A stretch of 64,000 nt of DNA from NCBI GenBank assembly GCA_030998225.1, contig JAPYXD010000680.1, positions 15,314,001-15,378,000 on the forward strand. Reading direction: 5' to 3'. Position numbers and translations under genes: made by a program. Under the pieces are notes generated by a model. The model was not told the origin of the DNA, made no database searches, and saw only the letters and a program-made list of their open reading frames with translations. This document shows, piece by piece, positions 1 to 10,654 of the stretch (position 1 is the first letter of the stretch; each line of letters begins with the position of its first letter). The DNA comes from Diplolepis rosae (lineage: Eukaryota; Arthropoda; Insecta; Hymenoptera; Diplolepididae).

Positions 1-1200
1 AGAAATATTTTATGCTAGAACCATCTTATGACACCATAAACATCTTAAACTAAAACACATTTCTAACTCCATCAAGTATCTCATTTTGTAAGACGGAAAA
101 AACATCTTTATTCCTATCAAGATACATAAGTCGACTTAATTTCAAATAACATACTTCGTGAGACATCTTATTTCAAGACAGAAGATGGCGAATTCCCATT
201 TTATATCTTACAGTAAGATACCAGGTAAGACACTTCTTTTTGCAGTGAGATGCATTTCGAAATGTACTTGCTACTTCTGGAGCAAAAATCGTCCACTTTT
301 ACACATCCTCCTTTATCTGCCTAGTATTTCAATACTGAACTCTATGCTTTTATAATAATCTCCTTTTTGTTACATTTTAAAGTACATTAGTTTTTAGGTT
401 AGATTTTAGACTTTTATTCTGTACTTATTTTGAACAATTTTAATACTTCTCAAAATCTCTTTAATTAGACAGAATTTTCAGACATAAGGAAGTAACTTTT
501 TGTTAAATGTTCAAAATAAATTCAAGCTTAGAATAAACTAATTTCACCTTCTAAATGGTAATAACCAAATTTGCCGGAAATTTCGACATCCACTTGAATA
601 CAGAACGTGATACGCTATATATTCTTTAATAACGACCATGGTTTATGACAGAGGCATAAGACACATACTATATTATTTGTCGTTATCGCCTTTGTAACCA
701 GACACGAAATGGACATCATCTGAGAAATTAATACATGTATGCATGAATGGGATAAAACATTTTATGACCGACGCTATTCGTAGGATGTGAGACGCCAACG
801 AATGAAATGTGCAAATCCCCCTTAGTCGTAACGAATTTCATAACCGTTCCATCGTTAACTCTTCCACTCTGGTACGCTGAATATCAAATTAGATGATATA
901 CTCAAACTTCGTAATTAAAATGACATACTAGACCTAGAATAGATGATTTTATGACCACCTACTTTAAAAATAAATTATATTTTCTGCTGTGTGTAAAGTG
1001 TATGAATGCAAAAAAATGTTTTGGTAGATACAGCCAAAGGTTAATATGACCCAGGGTCACGAAAGGATTATGTTTTGGTCCTTGCTGCATCAATAGAGGC
1101 ATTTAGTTACCATTCATAGTATATGACCCCGATGAGAAGACATGATACCCCAAGGTAAAAAATTAGAGAAGTTTTTATCCTAACAGGTCCAATAAGAAGT
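1..1200. other. AT-rich sequence, no feature recognised
   Basis: Only short open frames with no recognisable protein motif are present on either strand. No paired inverted ends or other copies within the window were seen. Confidence 0.5.
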
Positions 1201-1239
1201 CATGTAAATGCCTTTCGGGACAATTGCTGCAGAAACTGC

Positions 1240-1390
1240 AGAACTGTTTGTCTAGGTTGGGTTGGGCGATTAAGGTAGATATGTCAGCAATTGGTAGCGC
1301 AATTCATGCGATTTGGCCGCGACGATTCCGGATGAGTGAGCTGGTGCGTTGTCGTGTTGGAAGAGCATATTTTTCTTTGCCAAACTATGG
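1240..1390 (-). pseudogene. mariner transposase fragment (second catalytic Asp region)
   Basis: Read on the minus strand this gives KKNMLFQHDNAPAHS followed by HELRYQLL. That matches the mariner stretch holding the second catalytic aspartate (HDNAPAH) and the helix before the conserved [10 protein letters not shown] block. Stops follow where that block should be. Both ends of the gene are missing, so it is a dead scrap of about 50 codons. It lies beside another mariner piece on the opposite strand. The family is secure from the HDNAPAH context; the subfamily is not determined. Confidence 0.7.
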
Positions 1391-1563
1391 TGAATTTTCA
1401 ATTTAAACTTCGCGGGCTAACCGATTCGGGCAAACTTTTTTATTTTTATGCTGGTTCTACTGTTACTGACATCTATGCCAAATTTCATGTCAATGTCATC
1501 ATTTGTTACTTAGTTACGCTTGTGTTTTCTAAACGACTAAAAGTGATTTTTTCGATTTTTACA

Positions 1564-2241
1564 ATGTCTGAATTTGTTGAGCAAAGAAGTGCCATTAAAT
1601 TTTGTTTGCGGAATGGAATTTCAGTTGTGGAAACGTTCAGAATGTTGCAGAAGGCCTTCGGTGATTTGACTATGTCGCAGAAAAATGTTTATAAGTGGTA
1701 CAAAGCTTCAAAGAAGGCAGAGAACGTGTCGATGACTTGGAACGCCCCAGACGACCATCAACATCAACTGACGAGCAACGCGTCAATCAAATCAAAGAAG
1801 AAGTGCACAAAAATCGTCGATTGACAATTAGAGACCTTGCTGACACTATTGGCATTTCAAGAGGATCACTCAACACCGTTTCAAAAGATATTTTGGGCAG
1901 ACAACTCGTGGTTTTTGCATCACGATAATGCGCCGTCTCACACTGCACTCGTTCTTTGTGACCATTTCGCCAAAAACTCAACGCATATCGTTCCACAACT
2001 ACCAAATTCACCTGATTTGGCTCCGTGTGATTTCTAACTATTCCCCAAACTCAAAAGACCATTCCGAGGACACCGTTTTGACACGATTGAAGAGATAAAA
2101 GCCGAATCGAAGAAGGCTTTGGAAGCAATTCCGGAAATCAAATTTAACAAGTGTTTCAACGATTGGAAAAAACGTTGGCATAAGTGCATTAGATCGGGAG
2201 GGGATTACTTTGAAGGAGATAAAATTGATTTGAATAAATAA
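1564..2241 (+). pseudogene. mariner-like transposase, internally deleted and frameshifted
   Basis: Starts with MSEFVEQRSAIKFCLRNG, a mariner N-terminus with the first helix-turn-helix. The frame shifts near 1,695 and continues through a DLERPRRPSTS-type linker and a second helix-turn-helix (LTIRDLADTIGISRGS, about 1,820-1,875). The middle of the catalytic domain, including the first catalytic Asp, is deleted. The frame then resumes at HHDNAPSHTALV, and NSPDLAPCDF is followed by an in-frame TAA at 2,035 where mariners have Trp. The tail (KCIRSGGDYFEGD, near 2,190-2,220) is intact and ends at a TAA near 2,239. It is a non-functional DDE transposase. Its N-terminus differs from the MSNFVPEK family seen elsewhere here. 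Confidence 0.85.
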
Positions 2242-2267
2242 ATAAAGATTTATCATTTTGTAACAAA

Positions 2268-2960
2268 ATTCTCCTTAGTTTTGGCCCACAGTAGTAGTAC
2301 CGCCTCGTGATCGTGCGCCCTTTCTTCAAAAAGTTCATAATGGTTATTCCCTTCGAATCCCAAAATTCGTGGCCATGACCTTTCTGGCCGATTGGACCGT
2401 CTTTGCTTTCTTCAAACCAGATTTTCCTGAAAAAATCTATTGTTTTGATTGTCTCTTAGTCTCTGGCGTATAGTAATAGATCTAGGTTTCATCAGCGATG
2501 ACTACTCGACTCAAAAACTCATGCAGATTTCACTTAAAAAGGTCCAAAAACTGCTCTGAAGTTGACAGTCGAATCCGCTCGTTGTCCACTGTGAACAATC
2601 ACGGAACCCATTGGGCCGATAGCTTTCTTATTTCTAACTTATCATGTAAAATGTTGATTGCCGTTCCTTATGACACGCCTACAGCCTCTGCCACTTCGCG
2701 CACTTGTTTTTGGCAGTCAGCCAGAATCATGCTTTGGACATTTTTACCGATTTCCGTAGTAACCACGTCTGCCGAGCGACCCGGGCGTTCTTCATCAAAA
2801 ACAGATGTACAGCCACGTTCAAATTTGTTGAACCAATATCTCATGGTTGTTATAGATGATAAAAGGTCCTTATAGGCAGCATCCGAATTTGCTTTTAATC
2901 CTTCGCACGTTTTTCCATCAAATCACAAATAGCGAATTATGGATCGATATTGTTCTTTTT
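2268..2960 (-). pseudogene. mariner-like transposase fragment (N-terminal half)
   Basis: On the minus strand it begins MEKEQYRSIIRYL near 2,960. It runs through RYWFNKFERGCTSVFDEERP (helix-turn-helix and linker, about 2,770-2,845), a second helix-turn-helix (REVAEAVG) and a VIADET segment that corresponds to the first catalytic Asp (TVDET in intact relatives). Translation reaches KVMATNFG and stops abruptly at about 2,268, where the tail of the preceding plus-strand mariner also ends. Several in-frame stops are present. It belongs to a different subfamily from its neighbour, so the junction joins two unrelated broken transposons. Confidence 0.8.
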
Positions 2961-3334
2961 CCATTGCATCGAAAAACGGTAAGCATGTTTAATACACATG
3001 TCTATCAAGCGAAAACTAACCCATGAATAAATCTGAAATTTTGTATGACGTCGTTTTAAAGATGGTAGTACATGATGGTAATGCCAACTTCCCTCAGCAG
3101 TGCCACCTGTTTCTAAACAAGGGTACTTATTGATCCACCCTCGTATGTAAATACTGTAGACACCTTCAGGAACACCCTCTATTTCACTCAATTGCTTTCC
3201 AACACATACTTACGGAAAGATTACCATTTTGGCCGAGCACTGAGAAGTAAAAAAACGTCCGAGTCGCGCAGTTGATCTCGAATGGTAACTTTTAATTTTG
3301 GGGTTCTGGACAACAATTTGGGATTTCAGCCCAC

Positions 3335-3480
3335 TGTGTGAACTGCGCTTTGAACTGCTTACGCATCTAGCCTCTTCACTCGATCTAGCTCCTTCGGACT
3401 TCCATCTGTTCTGGTAACTGAAAACTTTTCCGGCTACACAAAAATTTTTGTGCAATGAAGAAACTATCTAGACGGTCTAG
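3335..3480 (+). pseudogene. mariner transposase scrap (third catalytic Asp region)
   Basis: One plus-strand frame reads FELLTHLASSLDLAPSDFHL, matching the mariner block [21 protein letters not shown] that holds the third catalytic aspartate. It is followed by a weak LKTF match and then stops. Only about 45 codons remain. It is the fourth mariner piece within 2.3 kb. Confidence 0.65.
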
Positions 3481-3489
3481 ACATTGGGC

Positions 3490-4895
3490 TAAGTGCGTTG
3501 AAAATTATGTACATATATGAGATTATAGAATTCATATCAGCAATTACTCGAATATTTATTTCTGATATTTTCGATAAATTTACTGATTATGTTCACATAA
3601 ATTTAATTATATCAGTAATTTCCTTTGCAGTGAATTGCAGTGCAAATACATCATTCGAATGTGATTTTCACACAGAAATTTTCTTACAGGGAAGACTAAG
3701 CCGAGAACCCCAAATCTTTCGCTTAATTAATAAATCATCTAGTCATCGTTAATCACGCTTGTGGGAATTCAGACAACGTCGTTTAATTCTAGGATCGGAA
3801 TGGAATTCAGAGAGCATCGAGCAAGCAGAAATTCAGGATCTGACGTTCCTTGTTGTCTAACCCTCTTCTAGGTCAGTGGCCCTTAATACCTCTCGGAAGC
3901 CCTGTCATCGGTTTTAATATCATACCATGAGACTTTGGGAGAGTGTACCAGAGAAGGAGGAGAATACGAGGGTTGCTCTCGTGCTCAACGAGAGGGCTCT
4001 CCTTAGTAATGAGACGACATTACTGCCAGCAATGAGACAGACAAATTTACCTTTATGGAAGAGAATTTACGTCAGAATCAGAACATCTTAAGTATTCTCT
4101 ATCACTCGATGTCTGGTCCAGATCCGCTGAGTTCACAATTCACCGGACTTGGAAAAAGCTGGAAAATGATATCTGTATAGTATGCATATTTTAATGAACA
4201 TCTACACAGGGTCCTAGAAAACTTGAAACGGTTCTAAAATTTCTTTTCTCTATGACATAGCTAATTCAAAGCTTTCTTCATATTTCTAGCCATCCCTCTT
4301 ATTATGTATTTTCTAGATAGAACAAAAATTAGAAATTATGCAAAAAAAAATTTATTTTTGTAATTTAAAATGTAGCAGTCAATAGAGTAGGATCCTTTGC
4401 GTAAGTTTTGGAGGCCAGAGGAAGCTCAGAACCCAATATTAACATTAGGTTCCAGTGCCAAGTTTGCCTATTCTCGCACTGCGTTATATAATTCAAGCGA
4501 TAGATAAAGTGTGTCTCAGTGAACAAGTGAAGAAAATAACTTCAATTGGTCTGTTTGCAATGCAACTTAATGGATTCTACCAGTCAAGGTATGTATAATT
4601 TAATTTTGCAAATCGAGACATTTTATCCCATTGACACTTTTTTATAAACATACAATCATTTTGTGGAAAACTATGTAAACAAAATTCACCAAATCGGTTT
4701 AACATATGACAAAAATTAATTATTCTGTAGTATTCTGCGCAATAAAAACCCGTATAGTATTCGAAATACATTTTTCCATAAATTTGTAAAGAATCAGATG
4801 TGGATAGCTGCGGAGGAATAAGTTGATAGAATTTTTGTTTAAGACGGCAAACATATTCATACTCAGTATTGAAAAGATAGAATGACCTTTTCTTG
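3490..4895. other. unassigned sequence
   Basis: Moderately AT-rich. The part from 3,740 to 4,140 is less AT-rich than its surroundings and contains a short CTCTCGTG / CAACGAGAG inverted repeat, but no long open frame. No transposon ends or protein motifs were recognised. Confidence 0.4.
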
Positions 4896-4902
4896 AATTT
4901 GT

Positions 4903-5240
4903 CCACCATATTGGATTCAATATTTTGAATTTCAAAAATCTAAATTCTGTTTCGTGATCAGCGACCTTCGAAACTCCTAAATACCGAGTTTCAGAAAAAT
5001 TAAATGACTTGTCAAAATCTGCCCACCATATTGGATCCGCCATTTTGAATTTTCAAAATATGAATTCAATATCGTAATCAGCGAGCTCAAAAACTCATAA
5101 TTACCGATATTCAAAAAGATTAGATAACTGTTTCCAAAAAATTTCCGCCATATTGAATCCGCCATTTTGAAAGTTGGAAATCTGAATTCAGTATCGTAAT
5201 CAGCGAAATGGAAAACTTAGGAATACCGAATATCATTTAA
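4903..5240. repeat. three tandem copies of a ~120-bp repeat
   Basis: The phrase CACCATATTGGATYC recurs at 4,903, 5,023 and (as CCGCCATATTGAATCC) 5,145, giving periods of 120 and 122 bp. Each unit also carries a TTTTGAA box, an AATTCNGTATCGTAATCAGCG box and an AATACCGA box in the same order. The third unit ends near 5,240. The flanks show no further units, so this is a short isolated satellite-like array. Confidence 0.85.
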
Positions 5241-6140
5241 TTCCAATAACACCTTCATATTTTGGCCAGATTTTTGGATTTATTTTATATTTAATATTAA
5301 TATTATATTTTATATTAATATTGATATATTATATTATATATATTTTTATATTAACTTTTCACACTAAATGATAGTTTCAACGTTCATTTATGTATATCCT
5401 GAATCTTAATAAAATGACTCAACATTGACTTAATTAAAACAGCGTTTCAAAAAAAATTACATAGGAAAATGGTTTAGATTGATTTCCATTAAAATATTTT
5501 GATTAACGCCCATAATCTTTTCAACTAATTCATAGTAAAATCACTTCAAATTCAAATTATTTAATTTTTTAATTAAAATTTGAGTATTTTATTAAGAAAT
5601 AACGCATTATTGCGTTGTTCAACACATTTTTTTTCATTACAAAATTTTTGAACTAAAAAACTCAATTTTTATTAAAGAAGAACATTTTTTATTGCATATA
5701 AAAATATTTTTATCAACTTGTGAGAAAATAATGTCATAACAGACGTGGAACCATCCTTCTTATATTCACTCATACCCGACATCTGAATATATTTGCATTT
5801 CTGTTATATTTATAAGGGAGAAATCAAGAGACAGTAAAAAATTGCATTCTTTTGCACACTTTTATAAACCCAATATTTTAATGAAACGAAAGATAAAAAG
5901 AAAAAATTGGTTCTAGCACATTCAAAGTCATTCATATATGAAATATTTTGTACATGATAAAATAAATTTTTTATTTAATACAATACTTTATCAATAAAAC
6001 ATACCTTTAAGGGGGATCGCCACAGTGAAGGCATAGGAATTAGGCTTAACTTCAAAACTTTATTCCAGAGAAACAAACCGAGTTTAAACATATTTTTTTA
6101 TATTTAAATTCTGTAATATTATCGAATAAAAATTGATGTC
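5241..6140. other. very AT-rich sequence with an AT-only run
   Basis: Positions 5,272-5,360 are almost purely A and T (TATTAATATTAATATTATAT-like low complexity). The rest has poly-A/T runs and no recognisable element. Confidence 0.5.
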
Positions 6141-6599
6141 ATTGGAAGTTTTATTTTTAAAACTGGCAAAGCTCCAGCATCCTATTCGAAATCACTTTTT
6201 CTCACCTCACGGGAAAAATATATTGCATCAAAACTACTTGATTGATTCATCTAAAAATTTAACTGAATGTTGTTTAGATGCTTTTCTAAGCAACGACGTA
6301 GCCGTTTTTTTATATATTGAAAATTTATTTTGTTATAAACAAAAAATTTATTTTGTTATAAACAAAAAATTGATTTTTTTTAGGTAAAAAATTTGTTTTT
6401 AACTGCAAAAGTGCGTCATTTTCGAAAAACTGTTACGATGTTCCATAGATAACTGGAATACATTGATGGAACGATTTTTGTTTTTGTTATATGTTACAGG
6501 TGTGACGAGAAAACCTTCCAGTAGTAACGGCGGTCATCAAAAAACATAACCAGGTAGAGTGCTGAAGCTTTGCCAATTTTAAGAATAAAATTTCCAATT
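6141..6599. repeat. short element with 41-bp inverted arms
   Basis: The left arm (6,141-6,181: ATTGGAAGTTTTATTTTTAA...) is repeated in reverse complement at 6,559-6,599 with only a few mismatches, leaving a spacer of about 380 bp. This is the form of a MITE or snap-back element. No target duplication is obvious and the spacer has no coding signal. Confidence 0.65.
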
Positions 6600-7763
6600 T
6601 TTTTGACAGAATGTATGTGGCTCACGTTACTCGCTTCTGACATTTCTGTTACATAATTAATTTACAAACAAATTATACATGTAATTTTTAAGGGAAAAAA
6701 TACTTTTTAAAGAAAAAAATCACACTTATCCAAATATATTTAAAAAATCAGTTTCCAACTCATCTCATGTGAAAATCAAAAAAAGGTGGTAAAATCATTA
6801 ATTATTGTCGTTTCTCCATGATTTTTGTCGAACTTATTCATTTTTACATACCTATACATTACATTTTTGTAGAAGTGCAGGCCGAATATAATTTAAATTC
6901 CATGAAAATAAGTGGTCCACGTTACCCGCTATCCCCAAGTTACCCACCATTCCCCTTGTTACGATGAACCTAGTCATTTCCAGTAGTCAAGGTTTTATGT
7001 TTTCAAATTTATGAATTTTAATGGATTTTGAATTAGGAATTGGTGCATTTTTTCAATTTGGAACTTTTATGTTCACTTATTTCAACGTTTGTATTTTTTT
7101 CTCAAATCATAAAATTATTTTCTTCGAAAATTTGAAATCTGAAAGCGAAACAATTGAAAGAAATTTGAAAAATTAAATTTTGTAGAATTAAAAGACTGTG
7201 AAATTAAATTAGGTACTCCAATTTGCAAATTGAAAAAATTATACCCATGGTAATTTATTTCATAATGTTATATCATTGAAATCAAAATCTATTTTGTTGA
7301 GTAATATACAATTATTTTATCTTCTATGGGTGTAATACGAAGATACTGAAACCACACAACCGCTATTCCCTTTTAATTACTGTCGAAAAGCTTGCAAACA
7401 TATCCATTTGTTAGCTATATATTTTCTTTTATGAGGCTCAACGCAGGTGTCGCGTCATTATAATAAAGCTGTTTTATGCTTCTATCATGTATATTTCAGA
7501 ACATATTCGTATATTTATAACCAATCAACCATATGTATAACATAAGTACTATGTAATTGCTCAACTACATCAGTAAAGCTCATAAAAAACTAATAGATGA
7601 AATTTCGAATAGAGAATAGTAGAGAATTAGCGTCTAATCTAGTTTTACAATCATTCTTCAAATAAAACCGAAAACTCCTTCTAAAAATAAATAATTTTCA
7701 AATTATTAAACCTTTCACTCGCACTTGTACCCATATTCAAATTGTCGTCTGAAAAATGTTACA
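6600..7763. other. AT-rich sequence, no feature recognised
   Basis: There is a small cluster of GTTACCC phrases at 6,915-6,960. No open frame with recognisable motifs and no paired inverted ends were found before the mariner that starts at 7,766. Confidence 0.45.
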
Positions 7764-7839
7764 TAATGGATCTATAACTTAATTCGTGCGTTTTTTTCCA
7801 AATTTGAACGTTTATTCAAGAAAAACATGTACAATAGTA

Positions 7840-8877
7840 TTATTCAAAATATTGCCCATCTGAAGCTATGACTTTTTCCCATCTTTCTGGCAATTTGTGG
7901 ATTCAATCCCAAAAGAACTACGCCGGCTTGGCGGCCAAGAATGAATTAAGCCAATTTTTGATACCCTGTCCTGATGTGAACCATATTCCAGTAAGGGCGT
8001 TCTGCATCGACCGGAACAAATGGTAGTCAGAAGGGGCAAGGTCTGGGCTATAAGGCGGGTGGGGTAAAACTTCCCATCCACTGTTTTCCAAATAGTTTTT
8101 AACCGGAACAGCAACATAGGGCCGAGCGTTATCATGATGGAAAATTATTACCTCGTGTCTGATCGCATATTCCGGGCGTTTTTCGGCTATTGCTCTCCTA
8201 AAACGAATTATTTGTGTTCGGTAGCGTTCTCCATTGATGGTTTCACCCGGTTTTAGCAGCTCATAATACAGCACACCCTTCTGATCCCACCAAATACAGA
8301 GCATTACCTTCGCGCCATGGATATTCGGCTTTGCCGTTGATTTGGCTGCTTGGCCGGGTTTCACATATGATTTTTTGCGCTTGGGGTTGTCGTAATGGTT
8401 CCATTTTTCATCACCAGTTACAATCCGATGGAAAAAAGACTTCTTTTTGTGGTGTTCCAGCAGCATTTCGGACATGCAAAACCACCTTTCAACGTCTCTC
8501 GACTTGAGTTCATGTGGAACCCAATTTCCTTGCTTTTGAATGTATCCGGCTGCTTTTAATCGTTTTTAAATGGCTGCTTGAGTGACTTCCAAAGATTCTG
8601 CGAGCTCTTCTTATGTGTGGCAACAATCTTCATCGAATAATGCTTCCAGTTCTTCATCTTCAAACTTTTCTGGCTGTCCAGGACGTTCTTCGTCTTCCAA
8701 GCCAAAATCACCACTTTTAAATCGTGCAAACCACTTTTGGCACGTTCGCTCAGCTAGAGCATCTTCACAATAAACTTCCACCAAAATACGATGACTTTCG
8801 GCAGCAGTTTTCTTCATATTAAAGTAATGAAGAAGAACTCCCCGCAAAAGTACTTTTTCAGGCACAAAGTTCGACAT
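7840..8877 (-). pseudogene. mariner transposase of MLE1
   Basis: The span is exactly 346 codons, from MSNFVPEKVLLRG to ASDGQYFE, the full length of this family, so no net frameshift has occurred. The helix-turn-helix region is followed by the WVPHEL linker and a DD34D catalytic domain. All three acidic residues are visible: TGDEKW, HHDNARP and APSDYHLF, with 34 residues between the second and third. Four in-frame stops break it: one replacing Gln after DEDCCHT (8,611), one in the ATT-TAA-AAA segment before KRLKAAG, one replacing Gln after FLAAKPA (7,918), and a TGA just before IHKLP. It is a decayed copy of the MLE2/MLE3 gene. Confidence 0.9.
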
Positions 8878-8927
8878 ATTTGAGTGAAAAAAAATTATTG
8901 TTGTTTACGCTTCAAATGAATGACATA

Positions 8928-9308
8928 TCCCGAGTCGAAATTTCGAGGGCCTCATATGAGCCTCTTGGTGATGTTGAAGCTCATTTGAAACATTTTAAGC
9001 CTCCACAACCTCTTTAAAGCCTATTGATAATCGTTAATTCATCATTTAACCCTCTTTAGCCTCTGTATTTTATTTTTCAACCTCTTTTAACGCTCAGGAA
9101 CCTCTTCGATCGAGAAGAGCCTCACAGGCACTTTCCCCGTCGTAATGTATGACCTCCTTTGAACCTCTTGAGTCTAAAACGGACGTAAGTCAAGTCTGGA
9201 GGCTTAAAAGAGGTTCAAAAGTACGAACAAGAACCTCTTTTACCCCTCTTCAGCCTCAAAATTATGTAGCAGAGGCTCAAATGAGGCCTTCGATTTTTCG
9301 ACTCGAGA
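8928..9308. mobile_element. MITE L inserted in MLE1
   Basis: MLE3, an uninterrupted relative, lacks this block, so its limits are clear. It begins TCCCGAGTCGAAATTTCGA and ends with the inverted counterpart (TCTCGAGTCGAAAAATCGA on the other strand). The similarity extends about 45 bp inward through GGCCTCAT and GAGCCTCT. It is flanked by TA on both sides (8,926-8,927 and 9,309-9,310). The interior repeats AGCCTCTT and AACCTCTT phrases many times, perhaps as binding sites. There is no coding capacity, and the transposase source is unknown. Confidence 0.85.
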
Positions 9309-9557
9309 TAGTGAAAAAGACACACAATGACAGTAGCTTTCCAAAGGATGTTCGGAATATTGGAACGATTGGAATAATAATCAAGTTACGCCATCTCTTA
9401 GCAAACCGCACGAATTAAGTTATAGATCCAATATTTTAAAACATTTCAGAAACGTTTCAAAGTGTTTCATACGGATGAAGTGTTTCTCATTGTTGCCTCA
9501 TAGATGTAATTCATGAATTTTCCAAGCATTCAAACCCTCCGTTTACACTTATATATC

Positions 9558-9882
9558 CACACGGAGAAACCCAATTTTACCATTTCTGCTAAATTACGTT
9601 TCAATTCAGGGGAAAAAATCTCATAGTGAGAACTTTTCGCAGCGAAATACTAAACTTTAGATTAACTATATGATAATTTACTATAGATTGTATCAAACTT
9701 TACTATGAACTATACTAAAGTTGTATATCAGTTTTCGAATCTTTAGTATATTGACAGCGAAAACATTCCAGTCCGCTAGGAAGAATTACCATTGTACTTT
9801 GATTTTCTCTATATTCCTAATATTCTTTACGGTTATCATTATAAAATAAAAGATGTATTGATATGAAAACCTCCTCCGTACA
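9558..9882. mobile_element. MITE, about 325 bp (copy also at 28.8 kb)
   Basis: Starts CACACGGAGAAACCCAATTT and ends in CCTCCTCCGTA. The reverse complement of 28,806-29,124 aligns along most of its length, including the TATTCCTAATATT box, the ATTATAAAATAAAA box and the actively alternating ACTATA-type core. Two diverged copies in opposite orientation with matching ends support a mobile element. It has no open frame. Confidence 0.75.
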
Positions 9883-10000
9883 GTTCTTCATGTGCCAAAG
9901 TTTTTATCATTTTCAAGTTTTTAAAGTATTTTATTCCGAAAAAATATCAATTCAGAAACTTCCTTTTGTTTTTTCTTTTTTTTAATTTTAATCAAGATCA

Positions 10001-10032
10001 CTGACGAGGGCCCCGATCAGAACCGAAACGTC
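10001..10032 (+). other. hammerhead-ribozyme-like motif
   Basis: CTGACGAGGGCCCCGATCAG followed by AACCGAAACGTC resembles the hammerhead core (CUGANGA, stem II, GAAA). It aligns without gaps to 58,782-58,813. Stem II is poorly paired in this copy. Penelope-like retroelements carry minimal hammerheads, but no Penelope reverse transcriptase was seen nearby, so this may be a worn remnant or a coincidence. Confidence 0.3.
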
Positions 10033-10654
10033 TAATTGAATCGACTTCATAATTAATAGACATCACTAACGAACCAGTTAGAAAGTCAAGCAAAATAGGA
10101 ATCTATTTAGCATCTGTCAAGTGCAATAATTACATATTGTAATTGTAAATCATTATCGTACTTTAAGATCAATTTGAATTGTAATAGTGTAATCTGAATA
10201 ACGCTACATTATTCAAATTGATCACTTGATGTATTTTTCTTACATGCGTGAATTCAGATCAAATTCATTTTGTCATTGTACATGATTTATAATAACAGAG
10301 GTCATTTTACTGTGAGGAGCAATTAACTCAAGAGTTCCATAAGAGAACAAAATTCTATTTTTCCATCACTGCATCTTATTAGAATAACAAGAAATATTAG
10401 AACTGATATGATAAAAAAAATCTGCCTATTTTGCGGGCACATTTTCATCGCACAAACTTTTTTTTGCCGTCTCAACAAAATTTTAGTTCTCCTTACAAAA
10501 ATTTTTGTCAATCATAAAACAATAACAAACTCTTTTGTGGGTTCAACAAATAGGTTTGTTGGGAAAACTGAAAATTTTTTGGGAAAGCAAAAAAGTATTG
10601 TCAGTTCTATATCAACAATCTGGTTGGTTAATACAACAATTCTTTTTTCTCCGT

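Larger units (their letters stand above)
7766..9431 (-). mobile_element. mariner element MLE1 (DD34D), carrying an inserted MITE
   Basis: The ends are inverted repeats of TGGATCTATAACTTAATTCG type (left 7,767, right finishing at 9,431), each flanked by TA (7,764-7,765 and 9,432-9,433), the target duplicated by Tc1/mariner elements. The same ends bound MLE2 and MLE3. The transposase gene lies on the minus strand. A 381-bp insertion at 8,928-9,308 makes this copy longer than the roughly 1.28-kb unit seen in MLE3. It is inactive because of stops in the gene. Confidence 0.92.

Noticed and set aside
158..355. 65-codon open frame near the window start
   Set aside because: Composition and length are as expected by chance in AT-rich DNA; no motif, no splice-site support.
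2498..2875. 125-codon plus-strand open frame
   Set aside because: It is the antisense of a decayed mariner transposase on the minus strand.
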